This document shows, in pieces, positions 1 to 5,336 of a stretch of 5,336 nucleotides of DNA (the stretch's first letter is position 1; every line of letters begins with the position of its first letter). The translations under genes were made by a program, and so were the position numbers. This stretch comes from Clostridia bacterium. GTDB taxonomy: Bacteria > Bacillota_A > Clostridia > UBA1381. Location of the stretch: the NCBI GenBank assembly GCA_017553025.1, contig JAFZNF010000074.1:1-5336 (forward strand), written 5' to 3'. Below the pieces are notes generated by a model that saw only the letters and a program-made list of their open reading frames with translations, was not told the DNA's origin and made no database searches.

Positions 1-223
1 GCCTTAGAGAGTAACCTCTTCTGTTTGTTACAAGCGCCTTTCCGTTCCTGTCGGTTATTTCGCCGCGCGGCGCCTTTTCCACTATATTTGCGGAAATCCG
101 CTGGTCTGAAAGGTTCTTATAACCTTGCCCGTTTATTACCTGCATATTATATAGACGCCATATTATTGCAAGCATCATAACTAAAATCAAAATTTTTACT
201 ACACTCAATCTACGTTTTGACAA
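1..223 (-). CDS. mrdA: Penicillin-binding protein 2 (MrdA-type), N-terminal part only
   Basis: This is the start of a class B penicillin-binding protein, the D,D-transpeptidase that cross-links side-wall peptidoglycan during elongation. Only 74 codons are present; the gene runs off the low-coordinate edge, so the transpeptidase domain and its catalytic motifs cannot be seen. The visible part has a short basic tail (SKRR), one membrane segment at about residues 8-25, and the hallmark APRGEITDRNG at residues 51-61 that opens the periplasmic (outer-face) part of these enzymes. The start is TTG at 221-223, chosen because a perfect AAGGAGG lies 7 bases before it; later ATGs (residues 16-17) would cut into the membrane segment. 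It starts 4 bases after the mreD stop, so translational coupling is likely. FtsI or SpoVD proteins share the same N-terminal pattern; the position directly after mreBCD favours PBP2/MrdA. Confidence 0.88.
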   Translation of the reverse strand, partial: MSKRRLSVVKILILVMMLAIIWRLYNMQVINGQGYKNLSDQRISANIVEKAPRGEITDRNGKALVTNRRGYSLR

Positions 224-238
224 AGGATTACCTCCTTT
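222..238 (-). promoter_or_regulatory. RBS of the PBP2 gene inside a small hairpin
   Basis: The strong ribosome-binding site AAAAGGAGG (231-239) lies within the last codons of mreD and ends at its TAA stop (228-230). It decides the TTG start at 223. The segment AAAGGA (233-238) is perfectly complementary to TCCTTT (222-227), which includes the first two bases of the TTG start. The five-base loop (228-232) carries the mreD stop codon. A ribosome finishing mreD would open this stem, so the layout fits translational coupling. The ribosome-binding site is certain from the sequence; the regulatory role is inference. Confidence 0.6.
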
Positions 239-722
239 TCCGTGAAATTTTGCCGCTTATAAAGTAAAACAGGCAGCAAATTAAAGTATTATATACAGCC
301 TGAGGCAGTACCAAAGACCATAGGCATCTCAAAAAATTTCCTGAGCCTATATCGCCTATATGGGTTATCATATAGAAAAACTGTACTAAAAATGTGAGCA
401 AAAATGCGTCAATTACCAAAAACAGCCACCCTGATGAAAATATGGCATTCTTCAGCTTAAAGGTATAAAAAGCAGAAAATGCAAATGCTATCGTATATGT
501 ACCGAAACCGTGACCGTGCATAATATCTGTAACCGCACCCAAAATAACGGCAAGCACCATAACATATGAAAGGTCGCTTTCTTTTGCAGAACAAACAATC
601 AAAAAGGAAAAAGTCAGCATAGGAACTGCGCCCGCTACAGCAATATATTTGCCAAAAGCAGCTTCTGCGGCGTATATTAAAATTGCCAAAACAGCATATT
701 TTACGTCCTTTTCAAATCTCAT
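228..722 (-). CDS. mreD: Rod shape-determining protein MreD
   Basis: MreD is a small integral membrane protein of the elongation machinery that works with MreC to link cytoplasmic MreB filaments to the cell-wall synthases. The 164-residue product is of normal length and is very hydrophobic, with about five or six predicted membrane segments, roughly residues 8-31, 34-46, 53-67, 74-88, 98-118 and 136-156. The family pattern of Gly/Asp between segments is visible as GAVTDIMHGHGFG (62-74). The tail is basic (KISRKRR), suggesting a cytoplasmic C-terminus. The ATG start (720-722) overlaps the mreC TGA stop in an ATGA junction, with an AAGAGG ribosome-binding site at 730-735. MreD proteins are poorly conserved in sequence, so the call rests on membrane topology plus the position between mreC and the PBP gene, which is diagnostic. 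Confidence 0.93.
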   Translation of the reverse strand: MRFEKDVKYAVLAILIYAAEAAFGKYIAVAGAVPMLTFSFLIVCSAKESDLSYVMVLAVILGAVTDIMHGHGFGTYTIAFAFSAFYTFKLKNAIFSSGWLFLVIDAFLLTFLVQFFYMITHIGDIGSGNFLRCLWSLVLPQAVYNTLICCLFYFISGKISRKRR

Positions 723-1591
723 TCCGCTACCTCTTCACTGATTTTCGCTTCCGGGTTATCTTCCTTCCACTCGCCGTTATGGTATGTAATGACTAAAACC
801 TCATAAAGCGACGAAAAATCAACACTCGGCTCAACAACGGCATACTCAAGGTTTCCTGCGCTGTCAGCGTGTATTTCGGTAACCTTTCCCACACTCAAAT
901 CACTGGGGTATATTCCGCCGAGTCCTGAAGTCAACAATATATCGCCGTTTATCAATTTTTTGTCATTTGAAAGGTATTCAAGCCTGCACTTTTTGTTTTC
1001 CGCAAGAAAAGCATCGCCGCTTACTACGCCGATGTCGCCCGTTCTTGACAGCTTTACGCCTACAGAATTGGAAATATTTATGAGTGTCGAAACCTTTGCC
1101 CAGTTTTTTCCGACTTCGGTAATCTTGCCTACAACCCCGAGTCCCGTAATAACAGCGTTATCCTTGCTTATTCCTGCGTTTTCGCCCTTATTTATCATAA
1201 AGGTATCATACCAGCTGTCAGGTTCATAGGAAATAACCCTTGCCGTAATCGTTCTGCTTTCGCTCATACCGTCTTTAAGCGATAAAAGCTCCTTTAACCG
1301 TCTGTTTTCAACGATATACTCCTCACGGCTTCTGTTTTCTGTTTTCAGGGCATTTACCTGCTTTTTAAGTTCCTCGATTTCCGCCTCGTAAGAATTCGCA
1401 TTCTTAACCCTGTATATAAATTTTCTTGCAGGCGTTACAATTTTTTCTGTTGCAGCAAAAATCGGCGACATAACGCTGTTTAGCGCACTTTGAACGGGAT
1501 TATCGCCTATTTTTGACAGAGCTATCAACGCGGCAAGCAATACAATTACTATTACCGATATTTTTAAATATCTTTTTTTTAGAAATGACAT
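719..1591 (-). CDS. mreC: Rod shape-determining protein MreC
   Basis: MreC is a membrane-anchored scaffold whose extracytoplasmic domain contacts PBP2 and helps activate side-wall synthesis. The 290-residue protein has a basic N-terminus (KKRYLK), one membrane segment at about residues 11-27, a coiled coil at about 66-106 rich in Glu, Lys and Leu, and the beta-barrel core from about 115 to 270. Family-typical stretches include ARVISYEPDSWYDTF (117-131), a Gly-rich strand VITGLGVVGKI (147-157) and LLTSGLGGIYPSDLSVGKV (219-237). The C-terminal tail (271-290) is acidic and probably disordered. The ATG start (1589-1591) has GAAAGGA at 1600-1606, 8 bases upstream, and lies 17 bases after the mreB stop; the gene's TGA stop overlaps the mreD ATG. 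An A8 run occurs at codons 4-7, noted separately. Length and domain order are normal. Confidence 0.96.
   Translation of the reverse strand: MSFLKKRYLKISVIVIVLLAALIALSKIGDNPVQSALNSVMSPIFAATEKIVTPARKFIYRVKNANSYEAEIEELKKQVNALKTENRSREEYIVENRRLKELLSLKDGMSESRTITARVISYEPDSWYDTFMINKGENAGISKDNAVITGLGVVGKITEVGKNWAKVSTLINISNSVGVKLSRTGDIGVVSGDAFLAENKKCRLEYLSNDKKLINGDILLTSGLGGIYPSDLSVGKVTEIHADSAGNLEYAVVEPSVDFSSLYEVLVITYHNGEWKEDNPEAKISEEVAE
1557..1580 (-). repeat. A8 run plus 7-bp inverted repeat at start of mreC
   Basis: On the coding strand, eight consecutive A residues (1573-1580) fall at mreC codons 4-7 in the phase CTA AAA AAA AGA. They are followed at once by GATATTT (1566-1572) and its perfect complement AAATATC (1557-1563), separated by two bases. 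The arms are A/T-rich, so the stem would be weak. Read on the plus strand, the same bases look like a poor stem followed by eight T residues. The repeat is directly visible; any slippage or terminator role is speculation. Confidence 0.35.
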
Positions 1592-1608
1592 TCAAAAAAT
1601 CCTTTCTT

Positions 1609-2640
1609 CTATCTGCGTCTTGCAACAGGCGAGCGAAGCAGTATATTTTCATTTTCCGTTGCAAGTTCTGTTCCCAAAACGACGCAATCAAGAGGTTCTT
1701 CCGCAATCCGCACAGGCACTCCTATTGCATCTTCTATCGCCCTGTCTATATTTTTTATGAGCGCTCCTCCGCCCGTTACCGTTATTCCGTTTTTTAATAT
1801 ATCCGCTGTAAGCTCAGCAGGTGTAATACCAAGCGTATTCCTTATTTCTTCAATAATAACCCCTATATTTTCCGCCATAGCCTCGCGCACCTCTGTTGCG
1901 GAAATCGAAATATTTTTGGGAAGTCCCGTGGACGTATCGCGTCCGCGCACTTCGTACACGCCCTCATTTTCATACGGAACGGCAGAGCCGATTTCAAGTT
2001 TTATTTCCTCTGCGGTCTTATCGCCTATTGTCAATCCGTATCTATGCTTTACATAATTTATTATAGAATTGTTCAAGGAACTGCCTGCGAGCTTTATTGA
2101 CCTCGACGAAACAACTCCGCCAAGTGCAATAACAGCCATTTCACAAGTTCCGCCTCCGATATCAACAATCATATTTCCTTCAGGACGCATAACGTCTATT
2201 CCTGCACCTAAAGCCGCAGCCATAGGCTCTTCAATCAGGGTAACTGTTTTAGCGCCTGCCAGCATAAGCGCCTGAACTGCCGCGCGTTTTTCAACATTGG
2301 TTATGCCTGTAGGAACGCACACTGTAACTCTCGGCTTGAAAATCGTACCTTTTTTACCGAGGGCAAGATGAATTAGCCTTCGCATCATAGCTTCTGTTAT
2401 ATCGATATCTGCTATAACTCCGTCCTGAACAGGACGTATTGCAGAGATATTTTCAGGCGTTCTCCCAAGCATTTCGTCCGCGTCGTTTCCAACCGCCAAA
2501 ACCTTATGGTTATACTTATCTATCGCAACCACAGACGGCTCTCTAACCACTATTCCGCGTCCTTTTATATAGACTAATGTATTTGCAGTTCCTAAGTCTA
2601 TAGCAAGACTTCTGCCAATCCTAAACGAGTTAAATTTCAT
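1609..2640 (-). CDS. mreB: Rod shape-determining protein MreB (bacterial actin)
   Basis: MreB is an ATP-binding actin homologue that forms short filaments under the membrane and positions the side-wall synthesis complex. The 343-residue length is typical. The actin-fold signatures are in order: phosphate-1 DLGTANT (15-21), the EEP segment IEEPMAAALGAG (136-147) containing the expected catalytic Glu138, phosphate-2 DIGGGT (160-165), adenine-contacting TAEEIKLEIGSA (209-220), and the adenosine motif TGGGALI (289-295). The conserved EPLDCVVLGT (315-324) is also present. One oddity is AGSSLNNSI at 185-193, where MreB and Mbl proteins normally read AGD..D.(A/E)I, so both acidic residues are missing. 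The ATG (2638-2640) overlaps the maf TGA stop in an ATGA junction, with AAGGAG at 2649-2654 as ribosome-binding site. Adjacent mreC and mreD favour MreB over the paralogue Mbl. Confidence 0.97.
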   Translation of the reverse strand: MKFNSFRIGRSLAIDLGTANTLVYIKGRGIVVREPSVVAIDKYNHKVLAVGNDADEMLGRTPENISAIRPVQDGVIADIDITEAMMRRLIHLALGKKGTIFKPRVTVCVPTGITNVEKRAAVQALMLAGAKTVTLIEEPMAAALGAGIDVMRPEGNMIVDIGGGTCEMAVIALGGVVSSRSIKLAGSSLNNSIINYVKHRYGLTIGDKTAEEIKLEIGSAVPYENEGVYEVRGRDTSTGLPKNISISATEVREAMAENIGVIIEEIRNTLGITPAELTADILKNGITVTGGGALIKNIDRAIEDAIGVPVRIAEEPLDCVVLGTELATENENILLRSPVARRR

Positions 2641-3242
2641 TTCTTTAGCTCCTTAAAAATATCAAATTCAAATTCCTTTTCCAAAATGTCGAAAAGTTTT
2701 TTTACGGGAAGACCTATTACGTTAAAGAAATCACCATCAACCCTTTCTGTAAAAAGTGCGCCTAAGCCTTGCACAGCGTATGCTCCCGCCTTATCGGAGG
2801 GCTCGCCTGTTTTTACATAGCTTTTGATTTGTTCAGGCGTAAGCTCTTTAAACAGCACCTTTGTTTCCTCTTTTGCACACACGCTTTTCAGCGTTTTTGC
2901 GTCCATCACGCAAATCCCCGAAAATACACTGTGACATTTCCCTGAAAGAAGTGACAGCATTGCCTCCGCGTCAGCATCATCTTTGGGTTTTCCCAAAATC
3001 TGACCGTTAAGGCATACTATTGTATCGGCAGAAATTATAATCGCATTCTTGTCTTTTAAATTTTCCGCCGCGGAAACGGCTTTCAAAAGTGCCAGCTCCT
3101 GCACATAAAGCGGAGGAGCAACTGTTTTTTTGTCTATTTTGCTTTCATCAGCGCTTGAAACCAGAACTTCAAAATCCAGCCCGAGATTTTTTAAAATCTC
3201 ACGCCGTCTTGGCGATGCCGAAGCTAAAATTATCTTTTTCAT
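2637..3242 (-). CDS. maf: Maf family nucleoside triphosphate pyrophosphatase (dTTP/UTP type)
   Basis: Maf proteins hydrolyse nucleoside triphosphates to the monophosphate and pyrophosphate; they are thought to clear modified or excess dTTP/UTP-type nucleotides, and in Bacillus overproduction blocks septum formation. The 201-residue cytoplasmic protein begins with the classic IILASASPRRREIL (4-17), followed by SADTIV (71-76) with the catalytic acidic residue Asp73, LGKPKD (83-88), LLSGKCHSVFSGI (98-110), and AGAYAVQGLGALF (152-164) then GDFFNVIGLPV (170-180). Ser-Pro-Arg-Arg together with the Gln in AYAVQG matches the YhdE/BsMaf dTTP/UTP subgroup rather than the YceF subgroup, which has Glu there. 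A charged tail (188-201) ends the protein. The start is ATG at 3240-3242 with AAAGG at 3250-3254, 7 bases upstream. It follows the U32 gene by 34 bases and overlaps mreB by 4. Many Clostridia have radC between maf and mreB; here it is absent. Confidence 0.96.
   Translation of the reverse strand: MKKIILASASPRRREILKNLGLDFEVLVSSADESKIDKKTVAPPLYVQELALLKAVSAAENLKDKNAIIISADTIVCLNGQILGKPKDDADAEAMLSLLSGKCHSVFSGICVMDAKTLKSVCAKEETKVLFKELTPEQIKSYVKTGEPSDKAGAYAVQGLGALFTERVDGDFFNVIGLPVKKLFDILEKEFEFDIFKELKK
2649..2654 (-). promoter_or_regulatory. RBS of mreB within the end of maf
   Basis: AAGGAG lies 8 bases before the mreB ATG and is embedded in the last codons of maf (encoding part of the FKELKK tail). 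With the ATGA stop/start overlap it implies that mreB translation is coupled to that of maf. Confidence 0.75.
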
Positions 3243-3276
3243 ATATTATCCTTTATTATACACTGTTTCTTTATTT
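3243..3276 (-). other. Spacer between the U32 gene and maf
   Basis: This 34-base A/T-rich gap is the longest non-coding stretch inside the gene cluster. It holds the maf ribosome-binding site (AAAGG, 3250-3254). No hairpin followed by T residues is present, so there is no sign of a terminator. A TATAAT string on the coding strand just upstream of the ribosome-binding site lacks a usable -35 box. Read-through from the U32 gene into maf is therefore the simplest reading. Confidence 0.6.
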
Positions 3277-5310
3277 TTACTCTGTACCGCGGTAAAAATG
3301 TCCGCGTGTAAAGGTGTTCTCAGGAGGCATATCTACTTTAACTCCTGAGAGCGCTCTTTTATATTCCCCTATTATTTTACCACATTCTGCAAAATTTTCA
3401 ACTGTAAATATCAATCTTAGTGCATTTATTTTCAATTTTATTAAATCCGAGATTTTATCCGCCATATAAACGGGTTTTGAGTTTAAAAGTTCTAAGGTGC
3501 AACCGGGATTGCATTTTAACGGGAACTTTTGTCCCTTTCTGTCACATAAAATCTGCGTCATTCCACCGTTTTGGCATTTATTTGCCGATTTCAGCGGACA
3601 GTTTTCCATAACCATAAGCGGAAGTCTTCCGTATGCAATAATTTCATTTCCCTCCGCTATTTCAAAAAGTTCGCCTAAGTTCAGCTCGGGAGAAAGTGTA
3701 ACTCTTTTAAACTGTCTGTAAAAATCTGCGCTGTCCGAATTTGTGATATTAAGCCTGAAATCACCGTAACATTCTGCATTTTTACAAATCTCACCTATAT
3801 TGCAAACAAGCACTTTATCCGCTTTAATTTCCTGATAACTTCTGTCATCACGCATAATCGGAGGAAGTTTAGCTATTACCGAAACATCAGTATATTCGTT
3901 TTTTAATTTCTCAAAAATATCAATCGGCGCATAAATCTCATTTATGCCTGCTTTTATACAGGCTTTCGCCTGTTCATAATTAGAAATCTCTGCAACAAGC
4001 ACAGGTTTTTTTTCATATTTTTTCTTTTCGGCCAAAGTATATGGAAATGCTCTTCTTTTTTTTACCTCGCAAAGCTTGTCCTCAAATGCTTTGCAGACAT
4101 TTCTTCTGGCATCGTTTATTTGAGAAACTGAAACCATAACGTCGCTGTCAGCTGTGACCTCCGCTGTTTTTGCAAAAAAAGGTGTATTTCCGAGTTTTAA
4201 AAGCTGATTTTTGACTCTTTCTATGTATGTTTTTCCGTTTTTTCTCACTTCAAGAGTTTCTTTTCCCATATACTCTGCAAAATTCCCGTCATTGTCCCAT
4301 AAGGAAACCAATACAGGCTTTCCTACAGACAAATTTGCCGAGATAAATACCTCTTTTTTTCTTATATTTGTCCCGTTTTTGCATATATCTTTTACCTCAT
4401 CGGAAAAGATATTTTCAGATATATTCGATGGATTTTTAAGGCTCATCATACTTTTGCCCTGCTTGTCCTCAAAATATCCGCTTGTAAATCCGCTCCTGTT
4501 AAATGCCTGTAAAAGTTCCTTTTTATCGGCATCTGAAACTTTATTCCAGTTTTCTTCATACTTTTTATACAGCCGTGTCACACACGCAACATATTCTCTT
4601 CTTTTCAGGCGTCCCTCAATTTTTAAAGATGTTACACCAAGCTCTGACAGCTCTTTTAAATAATCTATCATACATAAATCTTTCGGGCTTAAGAAATATC
4701 CCGTCTTCCCGTCAAGTTCATACGGAAGTCTGCACGGCTGTGCGCACATTCCCCTGTTACCGCTTCTTCCCCCTATAATACTGCTGAATAAGCATTGTCC
4801 CGAATAGCACATACAAAGCGCACCGTGTGCAAAAACTTCTGTCTCAATCCTCACATTTTCGCAAATCTTTTTAATTGCTGTGCGTGAAAGCTCCCTTGCA
4901 AGGACAATTCTTGAAAATCCCATCTTTTGAAGTTCTAACGCACCTGAAAGATTAGTAACCGTCATCTGGGTGCTTGCGTGAATGGCAAGGTCGGGATACA
5001 TTTGCCTCACCTTCTCCGCCGTTCCTATATCCTGAATAATTACCGCATCAACGCCTATTTCATTCAGTTTTCCTATATATTCCAAAAAGCGTTCTTTTTC
5101 CTTTTCCTTAATCAGTATGTTTGCCGCCACGTGAAGCTTTACACCTCGGATATGACAGTATTTCAAGGCTGTTTCTATATCGGAAAGCGTAAAATTTGCC
5201 GCACTTCTCCTTGCAGAAAATTCCGTTCCGCCTATATATACTGCATCAGCTCCGCTTTGTACGGCGGCATACAGAGCCTCCATAGAACCCGCAGGCGAAA
5301 GAATTTCCAT
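3277..5310 (-). CDS. U32 family peptidase with DUF3656 region (RlhA-like RNA hydroxylation protein)
   Basis: U32 proteins were named as peptidases, but studied members such as E. coli RlhA (23S rRNA 5-hydroxycytidine) and TrhP (tRNA 5-hydroxyuridine) act in RNA hydroxylation and use an Fe-S cluster. Starting at ATG 5308-5310 the product is 677 residues, close to RlhA. An N-terminal TIM-barrel-like domain (about 1-270) begins EILSPAGS and contains the U32 signature around HGALCMCYSGQC (162-173) and SGNRGMCAQPCR (183-194); Cys166, 173, 189 and 193 are the likely cluster ligands. Residues about 305-420 match DUF3656 in pattern (QLLKLGNTPFF). A second U32-like part (about 435-677) has YGRLPLMVMENCPL (560-573) and further cysteines at 571, 579, 600 and 604. 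A longer reading from TTG at 5328 would place the AGGAGG (5318-5323) inside the gene, so the ATG is preferred. The exact RNA substrate cannot be told from sequence. Confidence 0.92.
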   Translation of the reverse strand: MEILSPAGSMEALYAAVQSGADAVYIGGTEFSARRSAANFTLSDIETALKYCHIRGVKLHVAANILIKEKEKERFLEYIGKLNEIGVDAVIIQDIGTAEKVRQMYPDLAIHASTQMTVTNLSGALELQKMGFSRIVLARELSRTAIKKICENVRIETEVFAHGALCMCYSGQCLFSSIIGGRSGNRGMCAQPCRLPYELDGKTGYFLSPKDLCMIDYLKELSELGVTSLKIEGRLKRREYVACVTRLYKKYEENWNKVSDADKKELLQAFNRSGFTSGYFEDKQGKSMMSLKNPSNISENIFSDEVKDICKNGTNIRKKEVFISANLSVGKPVLVSLWDNDGNFAEYMGKETLEVRKNGKTYIERVKNQLLKLGNTPFFAKTAEVTADSDVMVSVSQINDARRNVCKAFEDKLCEVKKRRAFPYTLAEKKKYEKKPVLVAEISNYEQAKACIKAGINEIYAPIDIFEKLKNEYTDVSVIAKLPPIMRDDRSYQEIKADKVLVCNIGEICKNAECYGDFRLNITNSDSADFYRQFKRVTLSPELNLGELFEIAEGNEIIAYGRLPLMVMENCPLKSANKCQNGGMTQILCDRKGQKFPLKCNPGCTLELLNSKPVYMADKISDLIKLKINALRLIFTVENFAECGKIIGEYKRALSGVKVDMPPENTFTRGHFYRGTE
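3318..3350 (-). repeat. 9-bp perfect inverted repeat near the 3' end of the U32 gene
   Basis: TCTCAGGAG (3318-3326) and CTCCTGAGA (3342-3350) are exact complements with a 15-base loop. They lie inside the last 25 codons of the U32 gene. No T-run follows within a few bases on either strand, so it does not look like an intrinsic terminator. A stem of this size could arise by chance in a window this long. Confidence 0.3.
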
Positions 5311-5336
5311 AAAAACACCTCCTGACAAAAAGTAAC
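5311..5336 (-). promoter_or_regulatory. Leader of the U32 gene with a perfect RBS
   Basis: The 26 bases before the U32 ATG contain CAGGAGGTG, with AGGAGG at 5318-5323, 7 bases from the ATG at 5308-5310. This settles the start at 5310 and not at the upstream in-frame TTG (5326-5328). Too little upstream sequence is present to identify a promoter or the preceding gene; no stop codon of an upstream gene is visible in these bases. Confidence 0.8.

Noticed and set aside
61..72. 12-bp perfect GC palindrome (CGCCGCGCGGCG).
   Set aside because: It encodes the conserved Ala-Pro-Arg-Gly of the PBP2 N-terminus, and about one 12-bp palindrome is expected by chance in a window of this size.
1557..1580. 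Plus-strand intrinsic terminator (stem followed by eight T).
   Set aside because: The stem is almost entirely A/T with little loop, and there is no plus-strand gene upstream that it could end.
1500..1706. Minus-strand 68-codon frame spanning the mreB/mreC junction.
   Set aside because: It overlaps both genes out of frame, has no family resemblance, and is only reachable from mreC by a slip in the A8 run.
3062..3076. TTTCCGC and GCGGAAA facing each other around one base inside maf.
   Set aside because: It lies within normal coding sequence (Ala-Ala-Glu-Asn), has no hairpin loop to speak of and no flanking T-run; chance is adequate.
3255..3261. TATAAT string on the coding strand just upstream of maf, as a possible -10 box.
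   Set aside because: No -35-like hexamer lies at the right spacing, and a transcript starting 6-7 bases downstream would begin in or after the maf ribosome-binding site. The gap is simply A/T-rich.
4211..4663. Plus-strand open reading frame of 150 codons opposite the U32 gene, and other shorter plus-strand frames.
   Set aside because: They are antisense shadows of a well-supported gene, show no recognisable domain or operon context, and their composition reflects the complementary coding strand.
5311..5328. Extended N-terminus of the U32 protein from an in-frame TTG.
   Set aside because: The extra six codons consist of the AGGAGG ribosome-binding site itself; the family N-terminus (MEILSPAGS) begins at the ATG at 5308-5310.
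1..5336. An undescribed defence, mobile or biosynthetic system.
   Set aside because: All the sequence is accounted for by known housekeeping families in one compact cluster; there are no repeats, integrase, toxin-antitoxin pair or unassigned genes.

Overview
The window is a densely packed, single-direction stretch in which every convincing gene lies on the minus strand. Read in the direction of transcription (from high to low coordinates) the order is: a U32-family protein with a DUF3656-type middle region (3277-5310), a Maf nucleotide pyrophosphatase (2637-3242), MreB (1609-2640), MreC (719-1591), MreD (228-722), and the first 74 codons of a class B penicillin-binding protein of the PBP2/MrdA type (1-223), which is cut by the window edge. 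No stretch over 300 bases lacks a gene, and I saw no tRNA, rRNA, CRISPR, insertion sequence or convincing plus-strand gene.

The organism is most likely a Firmicute of the class Clostridia. The reasons are the maf-mreB-mreC-mreD-PBP gene order, strong AGGAGG-type ribosome-binding sites 7-8 bases before each start, a TTG start codon, and a moderately AT-rich sequence with A-runs inside lysine codons. I cannot name the genus from this window.

The genes look like one transcription unit. Two junctions are 4-base ATGA overlaps (maf/mreB and mreC/mreD), mreD and the PBP gene are 4 bases apart, mreB and mreC 17 bases apart, and the U32 gene and maf 34 bases apart. None of the gaps holds a recognisable terminator or a credible promoter, so the main promoter is probably upstream of the window (beyond 5336).

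Functionally, the lower two thirds form the rod-shape or elongation machinery. MreB is the actin-like filament under the membrane. MreC and MreD are the membrane-bound linkers. The PBP2-like transpeptidase cross-links side-wall peptidoglycan. Maf is a dTTP/UTP-type pyrophosphatase habitually found beside mre genes. The U32 protein probably hydroxylates RNA (RlhA-like) rather than acting as a protease, and has no obvious mechanistic tie to cell shape.

This is mostly a conventional locus rather than a new system. The points worth a second look are a small hairpin that pairs the ribosome-binding site of the PBP gene with its own TTG start, the loss of both acidic residues in a normally conserved MreB motif, an A8 run followed by an inverted repeat at the start of mreC, and the absence of radC between maf and mreB.
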